Source of the DNA: Rhizobium lentis
Lineage (GTDB): Bacteria > Pseudomonadota > Alphaproteobacteria > Rhizobiales > Rhizobiaceae
DNA: 64,000 bases
Direction: 5' to 3'
NCBI RefSeq assembly: GCF_017352135.1
Contig: NZ_CP071454.1
Span: 2,505,001 to 2,569,000 of the forward strand
Part shown: in pieces, positions 17,412-27,173 of the stretch
Layout: each line of letters begins with the position of its first letter
Position numbering within the stretch: the stretch's first letter is position 1
Position numbers and translations under genes: made by a program
The notes under the pieces: generated by a model
What the model saw: the letters and a program-made list of their open reading frames with translations, nothing else
Databases searched by the model: none
Told to the model about the DNA's origin: nothing

Positions 17412-18083
17412 ATGATCGTAGTGGTTGATGAGCGTGAGCTCGTGAAAGACGGATACACATCCTTGTTTGGCCGGGAGGGCATTCCCTCCACCGGCTTTGA
17501 TCCATCGGAATTCGGCGAGTGGGTGCAGACCGCCGCCGATTCGGATATTGCGGCGGTCGAGGCCTTCCTGATCGGTCAGGGCCAGCGCAGCTTCGAACTG
17601 CCTCGGGCGATCCGGGACCGCTCGATGGCGCCGGTGATTGCGGTCAGTGACCAGCCCTCGCTTGAAAACACGCTTGCGCTGTTTGATTGCGGCGTCGACG
17701 ACGTGGTGCGCAAACCGGTTCATCCCCGCGAAATTCTCGCAAGGGCGGCTGCGATCCGCCGCCGCCTGAAGGCGATTGCCAATTACACCGATATCGGCGG
17801 GATCCGTGTCTTCTCCGACGGCCGTGACCCCGAGATCAATGGCGAGGTCTTCGCGCTCCCCCGACGCGAGCGCCGCATCCTCGAATATTTGATCGCCAAT
17901 CGCGGTCGCCGGGTCACCAAGACCCAGATCTTCAACGCCATCTACGGCATCTTCGACGAAGAGGTCGAGGAGAATGTCGTCGAAAGCCACATCTCGAAGC
18001 TGCGCAAGAAGCTGCGCAAGAAGCTCGGCGTCGATCCGGTCGATTCCAAGCGCTTCCTTGGCTACTGCATCGATTGGGCCTGA
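17412..18083 (+). CDS. rem: Rem, orphan OmpR-type activator of motility genes
   Basis: Growth-phase-linked activator of flagellin and late motility genes in S. meliloti, itself controlled by VisNR. The 223-residue product has an N-terminal receiver domain (1-115) and a C-terminal winged-helix DNA-binding domain (about 125-223, with RREREILEYL-like and [12 protein letters not shown] helices). The receiver is atypical: D6-E7 and K101-P102 are kept, but the phospho-acceptor position appears to be Glu50 (AAVEAFLIG). No histidine kinase is adjacent. GGAGG precedes the start by seven bases. A 280-base upstream gap probably holds its promoter. Confidence 0.92.
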   Translation: MIVVVDERELVKDGYTSLFGREGIPSTGFDPSEFGEWVQTAADSDIAAVEAFLIGQGQRSFELPRAIRDRSMAPVIAVSDQPSLENTLALFDCGVDDVVRKPVHPREILARAAAIRRRLKAIANYTDIGGIRVFSDGRDPEINGEVFALPRRERRILEYLIANRGRRVTKTQIFNAIYGIFDEEVEENVVESHISKLRKKLRKKLGVDPVDSKRFLGYCIDWA

Positions 18084-18210
18084 TTGTCTCGGCCGGGTGG
18101 CGGCGCCCGGCAGAGCCTCGATATTCGGCCTCGCAACGCACCATCACAGACAGCTTCACGCAAGGCCCGACAAATACTCTCGAGTTTAACAGGTAAAACG
18201 AGGTTTTCAG

Positions 18211-19512
18211 ATGAGCATTTTCGGCAGCATGAAGACGGCAGTATCAGGCATGAACGCGCAGGCGAACCGCCTCAGCACGGTTGCCGACAACATCGCCAAC
18301 GTGAACACCACCGGCTACAAGGCCGTGTCGACAAGCTTCTCCTCGCTGGTTCTTCCCTCCTCAGGCGGCAACTACAATTCCGGCGGCGTGCAGACGTCCG
18401 TCCGCCAGGCTGTCTCCGACCAGGGCGATATTTCCTACACCACGTCGACCACCGACCTTGCGATTTCGGGCGACGGCTTCTTCATCGTCCAGGGACCGGA
18501 CGGCACGCCGGTGCTGACCCGCGCCGGTGACTTCCAGAAGGACGACGAAGGCAACCTCGTCAATGCCGCCGGCTTCCAGCTGATGGGCTATTCCTACGAC
18601 TCCGGCTCTCCCGCCGTCGTCGTCAACGGCTTCGATGGCCTCGTTCCCGTCAACGTCAATCAGGATGGCCTTACCGCCATCGCCTCGACATCGGGTGTCT
18701 TCAAGGGCAATCTCGATTCCAACGCCAAAATTCCGGTCGCTCCCGCGACGCTACCAAGCGCTAACCTCGCCACGGCGACGACCGACACCAAGAAGGTCTC
18801 GATGGTTGCCTACGACCGTCTCGGCAATAAGGTGATGTACGACTTCTATTTCACCAAACAATCGGTCGCGGCAGCGCCGCCGCCTGCACCTCCGGCTACT
18901 GCAGCCACTTGGGAAGTGGCGATGTTCCGCAACGCAAACGCGGCGGTTGGTGGCACGACCTCCTTCCCGTACAGCGCCGGCGGCGCAGTTGGCACCGGAA
19001 CGCTGACCTTCGACTCCAACGGCAAGATGACGTCGACCGGCGCTGTCAACATCACCGATGGCGTGACCGGGCAGACGATTGCCATGGACTTTTCCGGCTT
19101 GACACAGCTCGGCGCCGACTTCTCCGGCACCGGTACGCCGAACGGGCAGGCAGCGACCCCGGTCAAGGATGTCACGATCGACGGCGACGGCATCGTCTAT
19201 GCCAAATATGAAGACGGCAGCACCAAGCCGCTCTACCGCATTCCGCTCGCCAATGTTGCAAGCCCGGACAAGCTGACCCTGATGAGCGGCAACGTCTACA
19301 GCGCCAACGGCCAGTCCGGCGTGACCGTCACCGGCTTCCCGCAGACCAACGGCCTCGGCACGATCAAAGCAGGCGCTCTCGAAGGTTCGAACGTCGACCT
19401 CGCCGGTGAACTCACCGAGATGATCGAATCGCAGCGCAGCTACACCGCCAATTCGAAAGTGTTCCAGACGGGGTCCGACATCATGGACGTCCTCGTCAAC
19501 CTCAAGAGATAA
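18211..19512 (+). CDS. flgE: FlgE, flagellar hook protein
   Basis: Hook subunit of 433 residues. Begins MSIFGSMKTAVSGMNAQANR with the ANNIANVNTTGYK-type rod/hook motif (here DNIANVNTTGYKA, about residues 27-40) and has a second core TDLAISGDGFFIV near 85. It ends with E-G-S-N-V-D-L-A-G-E-L-T-E-M-I and the 'QRSYTANSKVFQTG' helix. It is the first gene of the hook/junction run; the 127-base gap after rem contains AGTTTAACAGG just upstream of the start, recalling the GTTAACAGG seen before flaB and flaC. Confidence 0.96.
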   Translation: MSIFGSMKTAVSGMNAQANRLSTVADNIANVNTTGYKAVSTSFSSLVLPSSGGNYNSGGVQTSVRQAVSDQGDISYTTSTTDLAISGDGFFIVQGPDGTPVLTRAGDFQKDDEGNLVNAAGFQLMGYSYDSGSPAVVVNGFDGLVPVNVNQDGLTAIASTSGVFKGNLDSNAKIPVAPATLPSANLATATTDTKKVSMVAYDRLGNKVMYDFYFTKQSVAAAPPPAPPATAATWEVAMFRNANAAVGGTTSFPYSAGGAVGTGTLTFDSNGKMTSTGAVNITDGVTGQTIAMDFSGLTQLGADFSGTGTPNGQAATPVKDVTIDGDGIVYAKYEDGSTKPLYRIPLANVASPDKLTLMSGNVYSANGQSGVTVTGFPQTNGLGTIKAGALEGSNVDLAGELTEMIESQRSYTANSKVFQTGSDIMDVLVNLKR

Positions 19513-19531
19513 GCAGGGTAACGGGTAAGCC

Positions 19532-21019
19532 ATGTCGCTCACGTCCGCACTAAATACCGCGCAGAACATATTCAACAATACCGGCACGCAGAGCAGTGTC
19601 GTATCGAACAATATTTCGAATGCGGGCAACAAGGATTACGTGCGCCGGCAGGCAATGCTTACCACGTCCCTGAACGGCGCCCAGGTCGTCCAGATCAACC
19701 GGGCACAGGAAGACGCCCTGCTGCGCCAGTATCTGAAGACATCCTCTCAGGACAGCGCCCAGCAGACCCTGCTGGGCGGCCTTGAGGATCTCAAGTCGAT
19801 CATGGGCGGCAACGACTATGAAACGTCGCCGTCGACCTATCTCGGTGTTTTCCAGCAGAAGCTCCAGGCGTTCCGGACTACGCCTGGCAGCACCGTCGCC
19901 GCCCAGGGCGCCATCACGGCCGCCCAGGACGTCGCCAACTCGCTGAACAATGCCTCGCGGTCCGTTCAGGATGTTCGTGCCAACGCTGATAAAGAGATAA
20001 CCACCGCTGTCGATACGCTGAACACCCTCCTCGGCCAGTTCGAGAAGGCCAATAATGCGGTCAAGACCGCCACGGCCTCCGGTACGGACGCATCCGGTGC
20101 TCTCGATGAACGCGAGAAAATTCTGAAGCAGATTTCGCAGATCGTCGGCGTCAGCGCGACGACGCGTGACAACAACGACATGGTGCTGAGCACGCCGGAC
20201 GGAACGATCCTCTTCGAGACGATCCCGCGCAAGGTGACGTTCAAATCCCAGGATATCTATACCGCCACGACTGTCGGCAATTCCGTCTATATCGACGGGG
20301 TCGCCCTGCCGCTCGGCAAGGGCTCGACGACGACCGGGCAGGGGAGCCTCCAGTCGCTCCTGCAGATCCGCGACGAAATCGCCCCCAACTTCCAGAAGCA
20401 GCTTGACGAAATTGCCCGCGGCCTTGTCTCGCTCTTCAAGGAGCAGAATACCGCAGCGCCCCCGGCCTATGTGCCTGGCCTCTTCACCTGGAGCGGCGGC
20501 ACGGTCGATACCGGCGCCACCGCGGTCGCCGGCATGGCGTCGACCATCACCGTCAGCTCCCGCGTGATCACCTCGCAGGGCGGCGATCCGATGCGTCTGC
20601 GTGACGGCGGCGTCAACGCCACCGGCCTCGTCCTGAACACGTCGGGTGTCAGCGGCTACACAACTGAACTCGACCGCCTATATACCGCACTGAGCGCCGA
20701 CATCGATTTCGACCCCGCAGCCGGAGCGCCGGTCGGTTTCGACGCGACGACGGGCATCGATTCGAATGTCAGCATCATGGAATACGCTACGAATTCCCTC
20801 GGCTGGCTCGAGCAGTATCGCAGCAACGCCACGACGGCGGCGGAAAATACCGCGGCGGCACTGTCGCGCTCCGACGAAGCCTATTCCAATGAGACTGGCG
20901 TCAACCTCGACGAGGAGCTGACACTGCTCCTCGATATCGAGCAGTCTTACAAAGCGGCGACCAAGATCCTGAACGCAGTTGATGAAATGTTGAAGTCATT
21001 GCTGGATATCGCGAGTTAA
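19532..21019 (+). CDS. flgK: FlgK, hook-filament junction protein HAP1
   Basis: First junction protein between hook and filament. The 495-residue product starts with the family pattern SLTSALNTAQNIFNNTG and 'VVSNNISNAGNKDYVRR', and ends with the helical 'GVNLDEELTLLLDIEQSYKA-A-T-K-I-L' C-terminus. Lies 19 bases after flgE and just before flgL, as in most flagellar operons. FlgN (candidate at 27749) would be its chaperone. Confidence 0.95.
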   Translation: MSLTSALNTAQNIFNNTGTQSSVVSNNISNAGNKDYVRRQAMLTTSLNGAQVVQINRAQEDALLRQYLKTSSQDSAQQTLLGGLEDLKSIMGGNDYETSPSTYLGVFQQKLQAFRTTPGSTVAAQGAITAAQDVANSLNNASRSVQDVRANADKEITTAVDTLNTLLGQFEKANNAVKTATASGTDASGALDEREKILKQISQIVGVSATTRDNNDMVLSTPDGTILFETIPRKVTFKSQDIYTATTVGNSVYIDGVALPLGKGSTTTGQGSLQSLLQIRDEIAPNFQKQLDEIARGLVSLFKEQNTAAPPAYVPGLFTWSGGTVDTGATAVAGMASTITVSSRVITSQGGDPMRLRDGGVNATGLVLNTSGVSGYTTELDRLYTALSADIDFDPAAGAPVGFDATTGIDSNVSIMEYATNSLGWLEQYRSNATTAAENTAAALSRSDEAYSNETGVNLDEELTLLLDIEQSYKAATKILNAVDEMLKSLLDIAS

Positions 21020-21022
21020 GCC

Positions 21023-22069
21023 ATGAAGAGCTCATTTATTTCAAGTTCGGCCATTCAGAATGCGATGCGGCTGACGATCCGCCAGGCGCAGAACCAGATG
21101 ACCAAGGCGACGATGGAAGCGACGACGGGAGTCTACGCGGATATCGGCGTCTCGCTCGGCGGCAATGCCGCCAGAAGCGTGGATTTCACCCGCGAGACCG
21201 ACAGAATAGACTCGATCAAGGCAAGCAATTCACTTGTCAGCGCCCGCATGGAATCCTCGCAGCTCGGCCTCTCCAAGATGAAGGATGTCGGCGACGGTCT
21301 CGTGTCGAAGCTGACGGCGCTGCAAGGGAGCCGCGATCCGGGGAGCATCAAGGTCGCAATTCAGTCGGCGACCAGCGCACTTTCGACCATGATGGATACG
21401 GCCAATACCATGGTGAACGGGGAATACCTGTTCTCCGGCATCAACACCGATGTGCAGCCGCTGACAGACAAGACGACGGCGACGAGCGCGGCGATCGTTA
21501 CGGCCCTCAACACTTATGCAGCCAGTATTCCGAAAGCGGTCGGCGATCTTACAGGCGCCGAGATGGAAACTTTCATCACGACGACGGTCGAGCCGATGTT
21601 TAGCGAAGCCAACTGGACGAACGCGGCGACCGGCTGGTCGCAGGCATCCAGCCAGAACATGACGAGCCGCATCAGCAACTCGGAAGTGATCGAATCTTCG
21701 ACCAACGCCAATTCCGAAGGCATGCGCTACTTTGCGCTCGCCTCGGTCATGACCACCGCGCTGCTCGGCCAGAACCTCAGCACCGATGCAATGACGACGG
21801 TGTCCAAGAAGGCCATCAGCTACACGGCCAAGGCGACAAGCGGCCTCGTGACGCAGGCAAGCCAGCTCGGCCTCTCCCAGGAGCGCGTCAAGAAATCCAA
21901 TGACGCTCTCGACGCCCAGTCGAACATTATCAAGAACAAGCTGGTCGATCTTCAGGGCGTCGATCCTTACGAGGCCTCGACCCTCGTCAAGACTTTGGAA
22001 ACGCAGCTTGAAACCGCTTACACGATCGTCTCGAAGATCCAGCAGTTGAGTCTCGTAAACTACCTTTGA
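21023..22069 (+). CDS. flgL: FlgL, hook-filament junction protein HAP3
   Basis: Second junction protein, related to flagellin in its terminal helices. 348 residues; N-terminal region with SSSAIQNAMRLTIRQAQNQM and a conserved 'E-A-T-T-G-V-Y-A-D-I-G' stretch, C-terminal helix with 'LETQLETAYTIVSKIQQLSL'. It follows flgK by three bases, so the two are translated from one message. Confidence 0.94.
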   Translation: MKSSFISSSAIQNAMRLTIRQAQNQMTKATMEATTGVYADIGVSLGGNAARSVDFTRETDRIDSIKASNSLVSARMESSQLGLSKMKDVGDGLVSKLTALQGSRDPGSIKVAIQSATSALSTMMDTANTMVNGEYLFSGINTDVQPLTDKTTATSAAIVTALNTYAASIPKAVGDLTGAEMETFITTTVEPMFSEANWTNAATGWSQASSQNMTSRISNSEVIESSTNANSEGMRYFALASVMTTALLGQNLSTDAMTTVSKKAISYTAKATSGLVTQASQLGLSQERVKKSNDALDAQSNIIKNKLVDLQGVDPYEASTLVKTLETQLETAYTIVSKIQQLSLVNYL

Positions 22070-22105
22070 TGAGCAAAGGCGCGCAATATCAAGAAGGATG
22101 CATGA

Positions 22106-22453
22106 ATGTATCAGTTCTCATATGCCGAAGTCATGCAGGACTCGGTGGCCGACGCGAAAGAGCGGGAATGGCAGGTCCTTGACCGGTCCGTAGAGCTGCT
22201 GTCGTTGGCGCGCGACAAGGAAAAATACGGTCGGGAAGCTATTGAAGCCCTGTTTTACACGCGCCGGGTGTGGATCAGCTTCATCGAGGATCTGAAACAT
22301 CCGGAAAACCAGCTGGATGTCCAGCTCAGGGCCAATCTCATCTCGATCGCAATCTGGATATTGAAGGAATGCGACAGGATCAGAAAACGTCTGTCTAATA
22401 ACTACCAGGGCATCATCGACGTTACCACCATCATCAGGGATGGACTTAAATGA
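22106..22453 (+). CDS. flaF: FlaF, flagellin synthesis/export factor
   Basis: 115-residue cytoplasmic protein of the FlaF family, found only in alphaproteobacteria. In Caulobacter FlaF is required for flagellin synthesis and export and acts together with FlbT. The product carries the family features ERE-W-x-V-L-D-R near residue 20 and '[18 protein letters not shown]' near 72. AAGGA lies seven bases before the start; an out-of-frame ATG four bases upstream is ignored. It overlaps flbT by four bases (ATGA). Confidence 0.92.
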   Translation: MYQFSYAEVMQDSVADAKEREWQVLDRSVELLSLARDKEKYGREAIEALFYTRRVWISFIEDLKHPENQLDVQLRANLISIAIWILKECDRIRKRLSNNYQGIIDVTTIIRDGLK

Positions 22454-22899
22454 AAAGTACACTTCGCATTTCTCTGAAGGCCGGGGAAAGAATCTTCATC
22501 AACGGCGCCGTCCTGCGTGTCGACCGCAAGGTCGCGCTGGAATTCCTGAATGATGTGACGTTCCTTCTCGAAAATCACGTCCTGCAGCCGGAGGGCGCGA
22601 CGACGCCGCTGCGCCAGCTCTATTTCATCGCGCAGATGATCCTCATCAATCCCGAGGGCAAGGACCACTCGACGGCGATGTTCCGCAAGTCGATCACCAT
22701 GCTGCTCACCTGCTTCAAGAATGAAGAGATCCTCGCGGAGCTGAAGCGGATCGACGCGCTTGTGTCGACCGGCCGCGCCTTCGACGCACTGAAGGCGATC
22801 CGCGGTCTCTACGCGATCGAAGACAATATCCTCAACAATCACGAACTGCCGCCGACCATGGTCGAGCAGATTCGCAGGGAGATCGCACCATGGCGGTAG
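22450..22899 (+). CDS. flbT: FlbT, post-transcriptional regulator of flagellin
   Basis: 149-residue regulator. In Caulobacter FlbT acts on the 5' untranslated region of a flagellin mRNA, promoting its decay until hook assembly is complete; in Brucella it is reported to act positively. Family signature [20 protein letters not shown] is split between residues 4 and 24, followed by a helical C-terminal half. It is a plausible reader of the leader shared by the flagellin genes in this window. It overlaps flgD by ten bases. Confidence 0.92.
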   Translation: MKSTLRISLKAGERIFINGAVLRVDRKVALEFLNDVTFLLENHVLQPEGATTPLRQLYFIAQMILINPEGKDHSTAMFRKSITMLLTCFKNEEILAELKRIDALVSTGRAFDALKAIRGLYAIEDNILNNHELPPTMVEQIRREIAPWR

Positions 22900-23312
22900 A
22901 CGCAACGTCAAAGGTGACGAGCTCGACGACGAGTTCATCGAGTTCGGCCCAGAGCAAGGCGACGATGAACTACGACAATTTCCTTCAGCTGCTGATTGCG
23001 CAGATGAAGAACCAGGATCCGACCGATCCGATGGATGCCAGCGAGCAGGTCGCTCAGCTTGCGACCTTCTCTCAGGTCGAGCAGACGATCCAGACCAACA
23101 CGAAGCTGGACACGCTTCTGGCGAGCTCGAGCCTGACCCAGGCCAGCAGCTACGTCGGCAAATATATGGAAAGCGCCGACGGCACCGTCAAAGGCGTCAT
23201 CGAGTCGGTCAAGGTTTATTCCGACGGCATCATTGCGACGACCAAGGATGGCGGTAAAATACTGGTGCAAGCGGGAATCACTGTTGCCGACGAGGCGCCG
23301 AGCAGCAGCTGA
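22890..23312 (+). CDS. flgD: FlgD, hook-capping scaffold
   Basis: Hook cap protein that guides FlgE polymerisation and is absent from the finished hook. The 140-residue product has a Ser/Thr-rich start, the conserved '[20 protein letters not shown]' segment with '[10 protein letters not shown]' (about 28-70), and a small C-terminal remnant. It is much shorter than enteric FlgD (about 230), lacking most of the FnIII/tudor region, which is usual in Rhizobiales. The start is inside flbT. Confidence 0.92.
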   Translation: MAVDATSKVTSSTTSSSSSAQSKATMNYDNFLQLLIAQMKNQDPTDPMDASEQVAQLATFSQVEQTIQTNTKLDTLLASSSLTQASSYVGKYMESADGTVKGVIESVKVYSDGIIATTKDGGKILVQAGITVADEAPSSS

Positions 23313-23351
23313 TACTACGGGCGCCGACGCGCCTGACAGTGCCGATCAATC

Positions 23352-23375
23352 GCAGCCCGGCTGTTGCGGGGCTGC
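23352..23375. repeat. Hairpin between flgD and fliQ
   Basis: GCAGCCC (23352-23358) pairs with GGGCTGC (23369-23375). It sits in the 90-base gap before fliQ without a T-run, so it is more likely an mRNA-processing or attenuation hairpin than a full terminator. Confidence 0.5.
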
Positions 23376-23402
23376 TTCGAGGCGATATGAGGTTGCCTTT
23401 CG

Positions 23403-23669
23403 ATGAATGAAGCTGATGCATTGGATCTGTTCCAGGCGGCGATCTGGACCGTGCTGATTGCCTCCGGTCCGGCCGTCCTCGCCGCGATGATCGTGGGTCT
23501 CGTCATCGCCTTGATCCAGGCGCTGACCCAGGTGCAGGAAGCGACGCTGACCTTCGTCCCCAAGATCGTCGCCGTGCTGGTCGTGGTCGGCGTAACCGCC
23601 CCCTTTGTCGGCTCGCAGGTCTCCATTTTCACCAATCTGGTCTTCTCGCGCATCCAGTCGGGCTTCTAG
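23403..23669 (+). CDS. fliQ: FliQ, export gate protein
   Basis: 88-residue inner-membrane component of the FliPQR export gate. Two transmembrane helices (about 14-38 and 50-75) flank the family motif 'VGLVIALIQALTQVQEATL'. AGG lies ten bases before the start. Its stop codon falls inside a dispersed palindromic repeat that fills the gap before flhA. Confidence 0.94.
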   Translation: MNEADALDLFQAAIWTVLIASGPAVLAAMIVGLVIALIQALTQVQEATLTFVPKIVAVLVVVGVTAPFVGSQVSIFTNLVFSRIQSGF

Positions 23670-23792
23670 AGCAATTCCAGCAAAAGTGCGCAGCGGTTTT
23701 GCCAGGAAAACTGTTAAGTGCTTTTGCCGGGGACTGCGGAGAAACAAAAGGTTAGAGCAGTTCTACGCTTCCGTGAAAAGCTGAACCGCTCT
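23668..23792. repeat. Pair of rhizobial dispersed palindromic repeats
   Basis: First unit starts AGAGCAATTCCAG at 23668, with GCAAAA (23680-23685) pairing with TTTTGC (23697-23702). Second unit is AGAGCAGTTC (23754-23763) pairing with GAACCGCTCT (23783-23792), one mismatch. Sequences of this AGAGCAATTCCAG type recur widely between genes in Rhizobiaceae. The first copy includes the last bases of the fliQ stop codon. Confidence 0.6.
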
Positions 23793-23884
23793 GAGCCAAC
23801 TTCGCGCAAGCTTCGCCATTTAAGTCTCGATCCGAACTGGGCGGACTTCGTTTCCGCCTCCTCTCATGAAGAGACGGATTCGTC

Positions 23885-25972
23885 ATGGCGCAACCACCTG
23901 CACTCCCCCTTCCGAAAGTCGCCCCGAGCCTGCGCGATGTCGGTTTTGCCCTCGGGATCGTCGGCATCATCTGCATTCTCTTCCTGCCGATCCCGCCGTT
24001 CCTGATCGATATGGGGCTGGCCTTCTCGATCGCCTTCTCGGTGCTGATCCTGATGGTCGCGCTGTGGATCCAGAAGCCGCTCGATTTCTCGTCCTTTCCG
24101 ACCATCCTGCTGATCGCGACGATGACCCGGCTGGCGCTCAACATCGCCACGACCCGCGTCATCCTGTCCCACGGCAATGAGGGCCACGATGCGGCGGGCG
24201 GCGTCATCGCCGGTTTCGCCAGCCTCGTCATGTCCGGCGACTTCGTCATCGGTCTGATCGTCTTCCTGATCCTCATCACCATCAACTTCATCGTCATCAC
24301 CAAGGGTGCGACGCGCATCGCCGAAGTCGGCGCGCGCTTCACCTTGGACGCAATCCCCGGCAAGCAGATGTCGATCGACGCCGATCTCTCGGCCGGCATC
24401 ATCGACGAGAAGGAAGCCCAGCGCCGGCGCAGGGAACTCGAAGAGGAAAGCTCCTTCTTCGGTGCGATGGACGGTGCCTCGAAATTTGTGCGCGGTGACG
24501 CCGTCGCCGGCCTCATCATCACCGCCATCAACGTCTTCGGCGGCATCATCATCGGCTATTTCCGCCACGGTATGCCGATCGGCGAAGCGGCCGACGTCTT
24601 CGTCAAGCTCTCCGTCGGCGACGGCCTCGTCTCGCAGATGCCGGCCCTCATCGTTTCGCTCGCCGCCGGCCTTCTCGTCTCCCGCGGCGGCACCACCGGC
24701 TCCACCGACCAGGCTGTTGTCAATCAGTTGAGCGGTTACCCCCGCGCGCTTTCCGTCTCGGCGGTGCTGATGTTTGTCCTGGCTTTGATGCCGGGTCTGC
24801 CCTTTGTCCCCTTCGTGGTCCTCGGCAGTCTTCTCGCCTTCGGCGCCTGGTTCATTCCGCGTCAGGTCGAGGCTGAAAACAAGCTTCGCCGCGAACAGGA
24901 GGAAAAGAAGGTCGTCCAGACCAAGGAGCTGGAGAAGGATTCGGTCAAGTCGGTGCTGCGCACCTCGGAAATCGAGCTCGCGCTCGGCAAGATGGTCTCG
25001 ACGCGCCTGCTCGGCGCCCATCAGGAGCTGGCGTTCCGCGTCGGCAAGATGCGCAAGAAGTTCGCCACGCAATACGGCTTCGTCGTGCCGGAAATCAAGG
25101 TGACGGACGACATCGCCATCGCCGAGAAGTCCTATCAGATCCGCATCCACGGCACGACGGTCGCCTCCAACCTGCTGCGCGTCGGCGAAGTCCTCGTCGT
25201 CACCGGCGCCGGCCGGCGCCCGAGCATTCCCGGCGACGAAATCCGCGAGCCCGCTTTCGGCATGCCGGCGGTTTCGATCCTCGAAAACTTCGCCGACGAT
25301 CTGAAACGCGAGGGCTTCCAGCCGATCGACAACGTCTCCGTCGTGCTCACGCACATGAGCGAAGTCATTCGCAACAACCTGCCGCAGCTTCTGTCCTATA
25401 AGGACGTCAAGGTGCTGATCGATCGCCTCGACCCGGAATATAAAAAGCTCGCCGATGAGATATGCTCGTCGCACATGTCCTATTCGGGCCTGCAGGCGGT
25501 GCTCAAGCTCCTGCTTGCCGAGCGCGTTTCGATCCGCAACCTGCATCTCATCCTCGAAGCGGTGGCCGAGCTTGCCCCGCATGTCAGGAAGACCGAGCAG
25601 ATCGTCGAGCACGTCCGCATCCGCATGGCCCAGCAGCTCTGCGGGGATCTCGCGGATAATGGCGTGCTGCGGGTGCTGAGACTCGGCAGCAAATGGGATC
25701 TCGCCTTCCATCAGGCGCTGAAGCGCGATGCCAAGGGCGAAGTGATCGAATTCGACATCGATCCGCGCAGCCTCGAAGAGTTCAGCGAGCAGGCCAGCAA
25801 AGTTATCCGTGAGTTCATGGATCGCGGCCTGCCATTCGCCCTTGTCACGTCGCCGGAAACACGCTCCTATGTGCGCATGATCATCGAACGGCTGTTCGCC
25901 ACGCTCCCGGTCCTGTCGCATGTCGAATTGGCCAAGGGCATCGAGATAAAGATTTTGGGCTCGATTTCATGA
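23885..25972 (+). CDS. flhA: FlhA, export apparatus membrane protein
   Basis: Large membrane component of the flagellar type III export apparatus, forming the cytoplasmic docking ring for substrates. The 695-residue product has an N-terminal domain with about eight transmembrane helices (to about residue 330), including the FHIPEP-type signature '[20 protein letters not shown]' (about 60-80), and a soluble C-terminal domain (about 350-695). Length is canonical. It overlaps fliR by four bases. Confidence 0.96.
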   Translation: MAQPPALPLPKVAPSLRDVGFALGIVGIICILFLPIPPFLIDMGLAFSIAFSVLILMVALWIQKPLDFSSFPTILLIATMTRLALNIATTRVILSHGNEGHDAAGGVIAGFASLVMSGDFVIGLIVFLILITINFIVITKGATRIAEVGARFTLDAIPGKQMSIDADLSAGIIDEKEAQRRRRELEEESSFFGAMDGASKFVRGDAVAGLIITAINVFGGIIIGYFRHGMPIGEAADVFVKLSVGDGLVSQMPALIVSLAAGLLVSRGGTTGSTDQAVVNQLSGYPRALSVSAVLMFVLALMPGLPFVPFVVLGSLLAFGAWFIPRQVEAENKLRREQEEKKVVQTKELEKDSVKSVLRTSEIELALGKMVSTRLLGAHQELAFRVGKMRKKFATQYGFVVPEIKVTDDIAIAEKSYQIRIHGTTVASNLLRVGEVLVVTGAGRRPSIPGDEIREPAFGMPAVSILENFADDLKREGFQPIDNVSVVLTHMSEVIRNNLPQLLSYKDVKVLIDRLDPEYKKLADEICSSHMSYSGLQAVLKLLLAERVSIRNLHLILEAVAELAPHVRKTEQIVEHVRIRMAQQLCGDLADNGVLRVLRLGSKWDLAFHQALKRDAKGEVIEFDIDPRSLEEFSEQASKVIREFMDRGLPFALVTSPETRSYVRMIIERLFATLPVLSHVELAKGIEIKILGSIS

Positions 25973-26721
25973 TAGCAGACCCGCAAGGGACGGTTCTTGC
26001 CCTGTTTCTGGTTTTCTGCCGGATCGGCGGCTGTGTCCTGGCTCTTCCGGGCTTTTCCTCGGCGCGCGTGCCCGAGCAGCTGCGCGTCTTCGTCGCCGTC
26101 GCGCTGTCGATCGCCGTCATCCCGCTGCTCTGGGACACCGTTTATCCGGCGGTCCACACCGGTTCCGGAACCTATATCGGCCTGATTTTCAGCGAATCGC
26201 TGGTCGGCGTGATGTACGGCATGCTGGCGAGAATCTATACGCTCGGCATGCAGTTCGCCGCGTCGATCATCGCGATGATGGTAGGCTATACCCAGCCGGG
26301 CTTCACCGATGTCATCGAAGACACGCCCGAGACCAGCCTTTCGGCCTTCATCACCTTTGCTGGCATCATGATTCTGTTCATCATGGATTTCCACCACATC
26401 GTCTTCCGCGCCCTGATCGATTCCTACACGACGATACCCTTCGGTGGCCTGACGCAGATGCGCGCGACGCTGATCTCCTTTTCCGACACACTGGAGCAGA
26501 CCACCTACATCATGCTGCGGCTTTCGAGTCCGTTTTTGATCTACGGTCTGATCTTCAATGTCTCGATCGGCTTCATCAATAAGCTGGCGCCGCAGATTCC
26601 GGTCTATTTCATTTCCACGCCCTATCTGTTGATGGGCGGGCTCTTCCTGATCTACTTCTCGATTGCGGCATTGGTCAGCCAGTTCGGCCAATCCTTCGGT
26701 TCGATCTATATCGGGCGATGA
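25969..26721 (+). CDS. fliR: FliR, export gate protein
   Basis: Third FliPQR gate component. The 250-residue product is highly hydrophobic with about six membrane segments and the family pattern around '[19 protein letters not shown]' (residues about 88-106) and '[21 protein letters not shown]' near 205. It overlaps flhA, so the two membrane proteins are translationally coupled. Confidence 0.95.
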   Translation: MIADPQGTVLALFLVFCRIGGCVLALPGFSSARVPEQLRVFVAVALSIAVIPLLWDTVYPAVHTGSGTYIGLIFSESLVGVMYGMLARIYTLGMQFAASIIAMMVGYTQPGFTDVIEDTPETSLSAFITFAGIMILFIMDFHHIVFRALIDSYTTIPFGGLTQMRATLISFSDTLEQTTYIMLRLSSPFLIYGLIFNVSIGFINKLAPQIPVYFISTPYLLMGGLFLIYFSIAALVSQFGQSFGSIYIGR

Positions 26722-26728
26722 GGCTGTC

Positions 26729-27142
26729 ATGATCGAAAAGAGCCGTTCCCAGAAGCTCAAGCGTCTCCTGACGGTGCAGCGGCATATCGAGAGGATGGCG
26801 GAGAACGACCTGGCCGAAACCAGCCGTCAACGCATCGAGGTCAATGCGGCGATGGATGACGTTATCGTCGCTCTCGGCTCGATGGACCCCGTCCACCACG
26901 CGTTCTCGCAGAATTACGCCGATCGATTCGGCCGGCTTTCCATCAAGGATCAGCAGCTGACGGGCATGCAGCAGATCCACGAGATGCGGCTGACGCGCGA
27001 GCGCGCCAAAGGTGATCGGCTGGAAGAGGGCATGAAAGAGGCCCTCGATGCGGAGCGTCGCGAGGCCGATGACAATGCCGTCTACGATGTGATCGATCAG
27101 CAATTCGCAACGCCAGCCTCCAGCAAGCTTCAAAAACCATAA
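26729..27142 (+). CDS. FliJ-like coiled-coil protein
   Basis: 137 residues, predicted soluble and almost entirely helical, rich in Arg, Glu, Gln and Met (SRSQKLKRLLTVQRHIERMA at the N-terminus; QIHEMRLTRERAKGDRLEEG near residue 90). Size and coiled-coil character match FliJ, the stalk of the FliI ATPase and escort for export chaperones, and no other fliJ is seen in the window. It lies seven bases after fliR. Assignment rests on architecture and position, not on a specific motif. Confidence 0.55.
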   Translation: MIEKSRSQKLKRLLTVQRHIERMAENDLAETSRQRIEVNAAMDDVIVALGSMDPVHHAFSQNYADRFGRLSIKDQQLTGMQQIHEMRLTRERAKGDRLEEGMKEALDAERREADDNAVYDVIDQQFATPASSKLQKP

Positions 27143-27173
27143 TCGTTACGATCTTAATTTAGAGGATTGTAAC

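Noticed and set aside
23864..25921. Minus-strand frame opposite flhA
   Set aside because: Antisense shadow; repetitive Asp/Gly/Arg composition and no conserved motif, while flhA is certain.
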